Shown here: piece after piece, positions 1 through 6,066 of the stretch
Position numbering within the stretch: position 1 is the stretch's first letter
Layout: every line of letters starts with the position of its first letter
From: DATCYX01 sp037444705
GTDB lineage: Bacteria > Chloroflexota > Anaerolineae > Anaerolineales > UBA4823
Length of the DNA stretch: 6,246 bases
Reading direction: 5' to 3'
Assembly (NCBI GenBank): GCA_037444705.1
Contig: JBBILY010000166.1
Location: 1 to 6,246 of the forward strand
Position numbers and translations under genes: made by a program
The notes under the pieces: generated by a model
Database searches by the model: none
The model's input: only the letters and a program-made list of their open reading frames with translations
Told to the model about the DNA's origin: nothing

Positions 1-11
1 ATCATCGTGCC

Positions 12-836
12 CTAGTTAGCCCATAAATGAGGCCTTAATTCCGGCCGGCTTAATATCGCCTCCAAAACCCCACCCCCTACCGCAAGAGATTTGTCGGAGA
101 TTAAGGAACAATACCGAGACTCATCTCTGGGGTCCACATCCCCGATTTTAAGGCCAGTGGTCACAGATATTCCTGCGCGTAACAACCCACGGAGTACTCC
201 TTTAAACGGAGCAACGACCTGTTTCCCCGCCACCTCTGCGATTAATTGCCCTGGTTCCNNNNNNNNNNGGTGATCACCAATTTCAGCCCATGTCTGCAGC
301 ACGCCATCGGCCGGAGAACGTAACACGCGTTCCGCACGGCGCTCTAAAACAGGGTCTGGTATTCCCGTATCAGATTCAGATGCCCCTTTCCAGATGACCC
401 GTCCCAGCAAGTGGCCGCGATTGGTCTCAATCACCGCGTGGCAATTTTCTCCGGCTACGAAGCCCGGACCCAATCCTATGATGAGTTTAATTGGCTCACG
501 AATTAAAGGTATATGGCGTTTGATCATCCGTGCATCTACAACAACATGGGGATGTAAAGCCCTAATCGAAACCCCCTCAGGATCCACTAACACCGGTATC
601 TGACCTTTGGCCAATACTTGCAACACGCGCAACGTGTCTTCAGGGTCTGATATTTTCCGAGCAGTTATTCCCTCTACAGTCCATTCGCCTGTATAAACTG
701 CCTCACTGAAACATGCTAATCTACGGACGGCCAGAGGTTGAGGCAGTTCTGTAATGACTACACGCAGTCCAGCCCGATATAAGCGGTATGCTACACCGCT
801 GGCTAAATCACCACCACCACGTATCAATACGATCAT
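12..836 (-). CDS. yqeB: YqeB, selenium-dependent molybdenum hydroxylase accessory protein (EF2563 family)
   Basis: This 274-residue protein matches the YqeB/EF2563 family, which comparative genomics links to selenium-dependent molybdenum hydroxylases (with SelD and YqeC); its exact biochemical step is not established. Visible hallmarks are an N-terminal nucleotide-binding-like RGGGDLASGVA (residues 6-16), PLAVRR at 34-39, a central GLGPGFVAGENCHAVIETNRG (121-141) followed by GRVIW, and a C-terminal part with GVLRGLLRAG (213-222), GLKIGDVDPR (228-237), C243, ISDK (246-249) and GGGVLEAIL (254-262). Length is normal for the family and the stop is TAG. Residues 190-193 are unknown because of the 10-N gap, but the frame is open and family-like on both sides. 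The ATG lies 3 bases after the stop of the hydroxylase gene, with no clear ribosome site of its own, so translational coupling is likely. It is almost certainly cytoplasmic. Family assignment is firm; the link to selenium in this organism is inferred. Confidence 0.93.
   Translation of the reverse strand: MIVLIRGGGDLASGVAYRLYRAGLRVVITELPQPLAVRRLACFSEAVYTGEWTVEGITARKISDPEDTLRVLQVLAKGQIPVLVDPEGVSIRALHPHVVVDARMIKRHIPLIREPIKLIIGLGPGFVAGENCHAVIETNRGHLLGRVIWKGASESDTGIPDPVLERRAERVLRSPADGVLQTWAEIGDHXXXXEPGQLIAEVAGKQVVAPFKGVLRGLLRAGISVTTGLKIGDVDPRDESRYCSLISDKSLAVGGGVLEAILSRPELRPHLWAN
259..268. other. assembly gap of 10 N inside yqeB
   Basis: Ten consecutive undetermined bases replace codons 190-193 of yqeB. 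The reading frame continues correctly on both sides: IGDH before the gap, EPGQLIAEV after it. The spacing from IGD to the following hydrophobic strand looks about right for the family. The run may be a fixed-length scaffolding placeholder or a masked low-quality stretch; the true number of missing bases is not certain. Confidence 0.98.
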
Positions 837-839
837 GGT

Positions 840-3053
840 TCACATCGCGGATAATTTACCTAAACCCTGTAATACACGCTCAGGTATAAGCGGAAACTCG
901 TAAAACCATACCCCTGTAGCATCATGCACTGCCGCCATCACCGCTGGTGCCAGCGGTAGAAATGGCATCTCTCCCATTCCACGTGCGCCCCAAGGCCCAA
1001 GCGGGTCTGTATACTCCAGAATAAGAGATTGCACTCTCTCGGGTACATCCAAAACTGTTGGTATTAGATAAGTAGATAGATGCTGGGTTAAAACATATCC
1101 ATCTTTCTGAACAAAGTTTTCCAGGATTGCATAACCAGCTGCTTGAACCACTGCACCTTCAATTTGCCCCTGTACCATTTGCGGATTCACCGCTTTGCCA
1201 ACATCGTCGGCACAAATCACATCCAGTAAACGCACGTGTCCGGTCTCTGTATCTACTTCAACCGCGACAGCTTCTGCCACGTAACCATAGGCAAAATTAG
1301 GTTCCGATTTGCCGGTTTGGGGATCGTAGGGCGTCGTTCGGGGAGGGCGATATTGATAGGTAGCAATGGCTGGACGATCTTCAGCACGCCATTTTTCCAA
1401 GGCCAATTCACACGCGCCTTTGATCGCATTCCCTGCCATGAAAGTCATGCGAGAAGCAGACGCGCTTCCTGAGTTATCGGTATATGCAGTGTCTGAAACG
1501 ACCAGGGTTATTTTTTCCATTGGGACGCCTAACGCTTCGGCCGCGACCTGGGCCATAACCGTATGCGCCCCTTGACCTACATCGGCACCCGCATGATGCA
1601 CCACCACCCGTTCGATTTCAGCATCGCCATGTAACTCAACTGTTGCCCAGGACTGTTCTGGAAAGCCGAAGGAAAAGCCTACATTCTTAAATGCACAAGC
1701 AAAGCCAAAGCCTCTCTTAATATGAGGCGGTAATTGTCCAGCCTTCTGCTGTTGACGAATCCTTGTCCGCAACTCTTCAGATGCCTCCGCGCACTGTTCG
1801 ATAACCTGGGGCATGCTTACCCCTTTAGGTAAAGGCGTTCCCACCGATAGCAATGATCCTTCCTTCAACACATTCCGTAAGCGAATTTCTACAGGATCAA
1901 TGCCTAATTTCTCAGCCAGGCGATTTATTTGCATTTCAGCAGCAAAAGCCCCTTGGGGGCCGCCAAAACCCCGAAACGCACCGGTGGGGATATTATTCGT
2001 GTAAACCGCGTAAGAATCGACTTTCACATTCGGAATCTCATAAGGGCCAGTGCACATTAAAGTAGCATTTCCCAACACTTTGGTTGAGGTGTAAGCGTAT
2101 GCGCCTCCATCGGCAACAAGTTCCATCTCGGCGGCAATCACTTTTCCTTCTCTGGTTGCGCCCCATTTAGCGCGAATGATGTAAGGATGACGCTTGTGGT
2201 GACCGATAATTGACTCTTCTCGGCTCCAAATAATTTTTACAGGGCGATTAATCCCTCGTTGATGAAGACGCCAGGCTGCCAGAGCCAGCACTATTTGCAC
2301 AGACATATCTTCTCGTCCCCCAAAAGCGCCGCCGATGGCTGCATAAATCACACGCACTTGTTCCAGAGGTAACCCCAAAGCATGCGCAATTTGCTTTTGG
2401 TCCTCATGCGTCCACTGCCCGGCCACCTGGATCGTTACCCGTCCCTCTTCATCAATATAACCAATACCCGCCTCGGGTTGCAAATAGGCATGCTCTTGAG
2501 ATGGCGTACGGTATTCACCTTCAATGATGACATCCGCCTGGGCAAAAGCAGTCTCTACATCCCCTTTTCGGATGCGATAATGGCAGAAGACATTAGAGCC
2601 CCTATCAGGATGCAGGAGAATTGCCTCAGGCTTCATGGCTTCAATGGGATCGGTTACCACCGGCAAATCTTCATATTCAACCTCAATTAGGTCTCGCGCT
2701 TTCTCAGCAATTTTTTCGCTTTCAGCGATAACCAGCGCCACCTGATCGCCTATAAAACGTACCCTTTCCGCATAGGGTTTACTCGAACCCGGCCCACATA
2801 ATACCGGTTGATCAGGCATGATAAGCCCATACTCATTTACAGGTACATCCTTAGCGGTGAACACCGCGACCACTCCAGGCAGAGATTCTGCCTTACGGGT
2901 GTCAATTCGCTTAATCGTTGCATGAGGACGATTAGCGAATAATATCTTCATATAAACCTGGTTAGGTAGATTTATATCCCCCGGGAAAAGCGTTTGTCCG
3001 GTAACTTTTCCCACCCCATCAATGCGTTCAACAGATCTTCCAACGGTGCGCAT
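840..3053 (-). CDS. xanthine dehydrogenase family molybdopterin-binding (large) subunit
   Basis: This 737-residue protein is the molybdenum-cofactor subunit of a xanthine dehydrogenase-family hydroxylase, which inserts water-derived oxygen into an aromatic N-heterocycle or aldehyde. It starts with the small a/b hammerhead domain (about 14-130: VGKVTG, GVVAVFTAKDVP, RFIGDQVALVIAES). Two Mo-binding halves follow, containing QEHAYLQPEAG (186-196), GGAFGGRE (241-248), GAFRGFGGPQ (358-367), GADVGQGAHT (489-498), QGQIEGAVVQAAG (628-640) and GARGMGE (689-695). E695 is the expected catalytic base. No 2Fe-2S or FAD domain is fused, so it needs separate small and medium subunits (PucE/PucC or XdhC/XdhB type), which are absent from this window. 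The start is supported by GGAG 7 bases upstream. The gene sits directly before yqeB, suggesting a selenium-dependent member. The substrate is unknown: purine, nicotinate-like and other heterocycles are all possible. Confidence 0.93.
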   Translation of the reverse strand: MRTVGRSVERIDGVGKVTGQTLFPGDINLPNQVYMKILFANRPHATIKRIDTRKAESLPGVVAVFTAKDVPVNEYGLIMPDQPVLCGPGSSKPYAERVRFIGDQVALVIAESEKIAEKARDLIEVEYEDLPVVTDPIEAMKPEAILLHPDRGSNVFCHYRIRKGDVETAFAQADVIIEGEYRTPSQEHAYLQPEAGIGYIDEEGRVTIQVAGQWTHEDQKQIAHALGLPLEQVRVIYAAIGGAFGGREDMSVQIVLALAAWRLHQRGINRPVKIIWSREESIIGHHKRHPYIIRAKWGATREGKVIAAEMELVADGGAYAYTSTKVLGNATLMCTGPYEIPNVKVDSYAVYTNNIPTGAFRGFGGPQGAFAAEMQINRLAEKLGIDPVEIRLRNVLKEGSLLSVGTPLPKGVSMPQVIEQCAEASEELRTRIRQQQKAGQLPPHIKRGFGFACAFKNVGFSFGFPEQSWATVELHGDAEIERVVVHHAGADVGQGAHTVMAQVAAEALGVPMEKITLVVSDTAYTDNSGSASASRMTFMAGNAIKGACELALEKWRAEDRPAIATYQYRPPRTTPYDPQTGKSEPNFAYGYVAEAVAVEVDTETGHVRLLDVICADDVGKAVNPQMVQGQIEGAVVQAAGYAILENFVQKDGYVLTQHLSTYLIPTVLDVPERVQSLILEYTDPLGPWGARGMGEMPFLPLAPAVMAAVHDATGVWFYEFPLIPERVLQGLGKLSAM

Positions 3054-3060
3054 AATTTAT

Positions 3061-3064
3061 CTCC
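3061..3064 (-). promoter_or_regulatory. ribosome binding site of the hydroxylase gene
   Basis: GGAG on the minus strand lies 7 bases before the ATG at 3053. It supports this start codon over downstream methionines and shows that the gene is translated independently of the transporter gene 81 bases upstream. Confidence 0.7.
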
Positions 3065-3082
3065 ATGGAAAAGGTCATGAAT

Positions 3083-3133
3083 ACGGGTTGATTTAATTAT
3101 AACCTTCTAAAACTTTCACCCCCAATAACCCGT
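3083..3133. repeat. 7-bp inverted repeat flanking a putative internal promoter
   Basis: ACGGGTT at 3083-3089 and its exact complement AACCCGT at 3127-3133 are separated by 37 bases. On the minus strand one arm sits just upstream of the putative -35 and the other covers the expected transcription start. Arm centres are 44 bp apart, about four helical turns, which would suit two operator half-sites. The loop is too long for an intrinsic terminator and there is no following T-run. A perfect 7-mer pair in about 80 bp is not rare by chance, so function is speculative. Confidence 0.35.
3096..3125 (-). promoter_or_regulatory. putative internal promoter for hydroxylase-yqeB
   Basis: The minus strand carries a perfect -10 box TATAAT (3101 down to 3096) with an 18-base spacer to a weak -35 TTGGGG (3125 down to 3120; only TTG fits the consensus). 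Transcription would begin near 3089 and give a leader of about 36 bases containing the GGAG ribosome site. The weak -35 is compatible with activator dependence. It lies in the 81-bp gap between the transporter and hydroxylase genes, so these two genes need not be fully co-expressed. Confidence 0.4.
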
Positions 3134-3134
3134 C

Positions 3135-4037
3135 TCATGAAAAGTGTGATTGGTTGACCATCCACACTCCCAATAATATTGTAACCCCACCCAATAGTGA
3201 ACTTATCGTAAGAGATTCATTTAAAACCAAGGCTGCCACTCCTACTGCTACAAGTGGCTCAAGATATAGAAACACACCCAATTGCGAGGCCGGCATAACT
3301 TGCAAGGCGTCATACCAGGCGATATAAGCCAGACCCGAGCAAAATATTCCCAGGAAGCCAATGCCTAACCAGCCAGACAGACGCAGGTGGCTAATGTCGC
3401 CCAGCCCCGAACTTCCAACTAGAAGGAGACTGGTAAAGAGCCAACCAGAAATCATCACAAAGAACATCATGCGCGTGGCAGGATAACGTTGTAAGCCGGG
3501 GCGCGATAGCGCCGAAAATACTGCCCAGTTGGCTGCACTTACCATAACCAGGGCATCCCCCGAAGACCCGAAATGGCCACCAACCAGAGAAGCGAGGTTG
3601 CCTTTCGTCACCACAATCAGCACACCTGTTCCAGCCAGGCCAATGCCGAAGATTTGTAGCCACCTCAACCTTTCTCGCAACAGAAGCCATCCTAAGAGCG
3701 CCATGAACACCGGCGTGGTAGATATAATCCAGGCTGTGGTCGAAGCCTCGGCAGTCAGCAGAGCCGTTGATTGCAACCATTGGTGGAAGGTAATGCCTAT
3801 GAAACCAAGAAGGGCAAAGTAACCCCATTCTTTTGCACCCGGCCAGGCCATCTGTCGGCGTATCACCATGGCTATGCCTAAAATAACCACCCCTATTGCA
3901 AAGCGTAGCCACACCACAGTTAGCGGAGAAACATATCGTAAAGCCACTTTTGTGGCTATGAAAGAAGCCCCCCAAACAATTACGGAAAAGGCTGCTTCAA
4001 CGATAGCAACTATCTTCCGCCTCTCCACACTCATCAT
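3135..4037 (-). CDS. EamA/DMT-superfamily transporter, 10 TM helices
   Basis: This 300-residue integral membrane protein has two EamA repeats (about residues 10-143 and 160-296), each of five hydrophobic segments. Family features are WGASFIATK (22-30), WLRF (43-46), TTPVFMALLGWLLLRERL (107-124) ending repeat one, and YLEPLVAVGVAALVLNE (258-274) in repeat two. Length is typical. Characterised relatives export amino acids, nucleobases or other small metabolites, but sequence does not give the substrate. The start MMSVERRK has two adjacent ATG codons (4037 and 4034) and no clear Shine-Dalgarno site; the 58-bp gap before it is AT-rich. It lies between the small membrane-protein gene and the molybdenum hydroxylase on the same strand, so transport of a substrate or product of the hydroxylase is a possible, unproven role. 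A 194-residue open frame inside it on the same strand is a shadow. Confidence 0.92.
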   Translation of the reverse strand: MMSVERRKIVAIVEAAFSVIVWGASFIATKVALRYVSPLTVVWLRFAIGVVILGIAMVIRRQMAWPGAKEWGYFALLGFIGITFHQWLQSTALLTAEASTTAWIISTTPVFMALLGWLLLRERLRWLQIFGIGLAGTGVLIVVTKGNLASLVGGHFGSSGDALVMVSAANWAVFSALSRPGLQRYPATRMMFFVMISGWLFTSLLLVGSSGLGDISHLRLSGWLGIGFLGIFCSGLAYIAWYDALQVMPASQLGVFLYLEPLVAVGVAALVLNESLTISSLLGGVTILLGVWMVNQSHFS

Positions 4038-4095
4038 CCAGTCAGATATTTATTTAAGGAATTTTTATTGCCCTATGCTCAATGGCTCTAGCCCG

Positions 4096-4554
4096 CTAAA
4101 AACCTGGAAGCAGAGGTCGGCTCCAAGGCATACCAATGAGGATAGCAAGGAAGGATAAAGAAAACCATATGGCCACATAGCGATGTCGTATGAGCGCATT
4201 CTCTGCTTTCCTGGCTAAAACTGCACCCACATGAGCCAGCACGACTGAGATAAACATATAGAGTGCATGTTCGAGGATAAAAAATCGCGCTTGAGCATTA
4301 CCCATCACCCCGCTTATATCCGAAAAAGCCAACTTAGTGATCGGGCTCAAGAAAAAGTACAACAATAAACCCAACAATAACTGGATATCAAGCGCAGAGG
4401 TGAAGAAAACACTAATCCTTTGGTCCAGCGCGGACCAATCGCGCTTACCAAACCAACCCCGATAGGCGCGAACCAGGGCAATAACACCTAATATCAATAC
4501 TAACCAGCGGATAAGATTGTGGATGCCCAAGACTATAGGGTAAAGTGCATTCAT
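4096..4554 (-). CDS. uncharacterised four-helix membrane protein, first gene of the leftward operon
   Basis: This 152-residue protein has four predicted membrane helices (about 14-31, 53-70, 92-112, 125-143) joined by short, partly charged loops. Recognisable elements are HNLIRW at 12-17, DIQLLLGLLLYF at 56-67, RFFILEH at 90-96, RHRYVAIW at 123-130 and a final GMPWSRPLLPGF. The pattern (HxxxRW, an IQLLLGL-LYF helix, an EH in helix three, a K/R-H-R before helix four) resembles a family of unknown function that I recall in Bacteroidota and Chloroflexota, sometimes auto-annotated as cytochrome b-like. Histidines 12, 96, 108 and 124 lie in or next to helices and could bind heme or metal, but there is no direct evidence for this. 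The recalled Bacteroidota version has His where this protein has D56. The start is secured by AGGAGG 6 bases upstream, and a strong promoter precedes it. Its role is unknown. Confidence 0.88.
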   Translation of the reverse strand: MNALYPIVLGIHNLIRWLVLILGVIALVRAYRGWFGKRDWSALDQRISVFFTSALDIQLLLGLLLYFFLSPITKLAFSDISGVMGNAQARFFILEHALYMFISVVLAHVGAVLARKAENALIRHRYVAIWFSLSFLAILIGMPWSRPLLPGF

Positions 4555-4560
4555 AAATGA

Positions 4561-4566
4561 CCTCCT
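4561..4566 (-). promoter_or_regulatory. strong ribosome binding site of the membrane-protein gene
   Basis: A complete AGGAGG on the minus strand lies 6 bases before the ATG at 4554. It is the best Shine-Dalgarno site in the window and fixes this start. Confidence 0.85.
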
Positions 4567-4590
4567 GCTGATAGATATAACCAGGGCGTC

Positions 4591-4619
4591 ATCCTACCAT
4601 GCCCACCTTTAATTGTCAA
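4591..4619 (-). promoter_or_regulatory. leftward operon promoter with extended -10
   Basis: The minus strand has a consensus -35 TTGACA (4619 down to 4614), a 17-base spacer and a -10 TAGGAT (4596 down to 4591) preceded by TG one base upstream, making an extended -10 (TGGTAGGAT). Expected transcription start is near 4584, about 30 bases before the ATG. It would drive the membrane-protein, transporter, hydroxylase and yqeB run. It resembles a housekeeping sigma-70 promoter. Confidence 0.65.
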
Positions 4620-4625
4620 TCAAGC

Positions 4626-4654
4626 CTGACCACATCTTCATTTTATGTTAAGAT
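4626..4654 (+). promoter_or_regulatory. putative rightward promoter of the aminotransferase gene
   Basis: CTGACC at 4626-4631 (four of six matches to TTGACA), a 17-base spacer and TAAGAT at 4649-4654, with TG at 4646-4647 giving an extended -10 (TGTTAAGAT). Start would fall near 4661, about 24 bases before the ATG. Its -35 is only 6 bases from the -35 of the leftward promoter, so the two promoters are back to back and probably compete or share a regulator. Confidence 0.4.
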
Positions 4655-4675
4655 TGAATAAATCATATCTGCACC

Positions 4676-4679
4676 GAGG
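4676..4679 (+). promoter_or_regulatory. ribosome binding site of the aminotransferase gene
   Basis: GAGG lies 5 bases before the ATG at 4685, a usable Shine-Dalgarno site that supports this start. Confidence 0.65.
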
Positions 4680-4684
4680 TTACT

Positions 4685-6034
4685 ATGTTTGATATCAACG
4701 ATGATCAAATCCTCCCCCTGTCCCTACAACATACGTTCTGGACCTGGTCGGCTCAAGCAAAGGTTTCTCCTATCCCGGTTAAAAGCGCTAAAGGGGTGTA
4801 TTTCTGGGATATAAATGGCAAACGCTACCTGGACTTCAATTCAATGACTATGTGCGTGAATATTGGCCATGGCGATGAACGCGTCATCAATGCCATTATA
4901 GAACAGGCACGCCAATTGCCTTACGTTGGCCCTTCGATGACCTCCAAACCTCGCGCTATCTTAGGGAAATTACTGACCGAAATTACCCCCGGAGATATGG
5001 ATCACTTCCTTTTTACTCTAGGAGGAGCCGACGCTAATGAGAATGCAATCAAACTAGCCCGCGCCTACACGGGGCGCCATAAAATCCTTGCCCGCTATCG
5101 CTCATATCATGGGGCTACCGCCGGAGCCATGGCTCTCACCGGAGACCCGCGTCGGCTAACTTGGGAGCCTAACTTGATGCCAGGGGTGGTGCATTTCCTC
5201 GATCCCTATCGCTATCGCTCAACCTTCCATCGTACTAACCCAGATATCTCAGAGGCAGAATTTACCCAGGATTATTTAAATCACCTCGAAGAAATCATCA
5301 CCTACGAAGGCCCTCAGACCATCGCCGCCATCATATTAGAAACCGTCACAGGCACAAATGGTATCATCATCCCCCCAGAGGGTTATTTACAAGGCGTGCG
5401 CGCCTTATGTGATCAATATGGTATCTTACTCATCGCCGATGAGGTCATGAGCGGTTTTGGCCGCACTGGTAAATGGTTCGCCGTAGATCACTGGAACGTA
5501 GTGCCAGATTTAATGACCATGGCCAAGGGTCTCACTTCTGCATATGCCCCCCTGGGTGCCGTGGGAATGCGGCCTCATATCGCTGAATTCTTCAATGATC
5601 GCGTTTTTCAAAGCGGCCTGACCTATACTGCCCACCCGATTTCCCTTGCAGCAGCCATCGCCAACATCCGTGTTATACAAGAGGATCACCTGGTGGAACA
5701 TGCTGCAGCCATGGGCCGCGTGCTACATCGCATGCTTACTAACCTGGGTGAACAGCATCCCTCGGTGGGTGAAGTACGTTCGATCGGTTTATTTGGCGTG
5801 ATCGAACTGGTCAGAAACCGTAAAACCAAACAGCCTATGGCTCCTTATAATGGCAACAGCCCAGAGATGATAAGACTCAGGCAATATCTACTAGATCATG
5901 GACTTTTCGCCTATACCCATTGGCACACCATCCTGATCATTCCTCCCCTGATCATTACCGAAGAACAACTGGCAGAAGGGTTTGATATTCTCGATAAGGC
6001 TCTAGAGATTACTGACGCCGCCGTCTCCGTTTGA
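4685..6034 (+). CDS. class III PLP-dependent aminotransferase (omega-amino acid / taurine-type)
   Basis: This 449-residue enzyme has the full class III fold and transfers an amino group, probably from an omega-amino acid or amine, to a keto acid in the cytoplasm. Visible elements are GVYFWDINGKRYLDF (37-51), the phosphate-cup loop GGADANENAIKLAR (113-126), SYHGATAGAMALTGDPRR (140-157), the PLP-ring aspartate D252 in ADEVMSGFGRTGKW (251-264), the Schiff-base lysine K281 in MAKGLTSAYAPLGAV (279-293), and GLTYTAHP (311-318). The HTFWTWSAQ N-terminus, GGADANE instead of the common SGSEANE, and the VVHF..PYRYRSTFH segment (168-182) match a subgroup often annotated as aspartate aminotransferase family or taurine-2-oxoglutarate/pyruvate aminotransferase. 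The donor cannot be decided from sequence: taurine, beta-alanine, GABA-like and others are possible. Length is complete. It is divergent from the molybdenum hydroxylase operon and no taurine or beta-alanine pathway gene is adjacent. An antisense frame over its end is a shadow. Confidence 0.92.
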   Translation: MFDINDDQILPLSLQHTFWTWSAQAKVSPIPVKSAKGVYFWDINGKRYLDFNSMTMCVNIGHGDERVINAIIEQARQLPYVGPSMTSKPRAILGKLLTEITPGDMDHFLFTLGGADANENAIKLARAYTGRHKILARYRSYHGATAGAMALTGDPRRLTWEPNLMPGVVHFLDPYRYRSTFHRTNPDISEAEFTQDYLNHLEEIITYEGPQTIAAIILETVTGTNGIIIPPEGYLQGVRALCDQYGILLIADEVMSGFGRTGKWFAVDHWNVVPDLMTMAKGLTSAYAPLGAVGMRPHIAEFFNDRVFQSGLTYTAHPISLAAAIANIRVIQEDHLVEHAAAMGRVLHRMLTNLGEQHPSVGEVRSIGLFGVIELVRNRKTKQPMAPYNGNSPEMIRLRQYLLDHGLFAYTHWHTILIIPPLIITEEQLAEGFDILDKALEITDAAVSV

Positions 6035-6066
6035 TAATACCCTTTGGCATCATCACACAACTGCCT

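Noticed and set aside
2382..2690. 102-residue plus-strand frame opposite the hydroxylase gene
   Set aside because: It is antisense to a strongly conserved part of the molybdenum-binding subunit, including the GGAFGGRE region, and has no ribosome site or motif.
3054..3134. Intrinsic terminator between transporter and hydroxylase
   Set aside because: The only stem (7 bp) has a 37-base loop and no following U-run, so it is not a terminator.
3391..3975. 194-residue open frame on the minus strand within the transporter gene
   Set aside because: It lies wholly inside the EamA gene in another frame, is rich in Cys, His, Trp and Gly in a non-protein-like way, and has no recognisable motif.
4038..4095. 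Possible promoter before the transporter gene (TTGAGC with an AT-rich -10)
   Set aside because: The best -10 candidate needs a 19-base spacer and would start transcription only about 8 bases before the ATG; the AT-rich gap alone is not enough evidence.
4584..4604. GGGC-N13-GCCC inverted repeat over the leftward -10
   Set aside because: The arms are only 4 bp with a long spacer, which is expected by chance in a region this size.
5932..5956. Ten-base direct repeat CCTGATCATT, two copies 15 bases apart
   Set aside because: It is explained by in-frame coding of a repeated Leu-Ile-Ile around Pro-Pro in the aminotransferase C-terminus.
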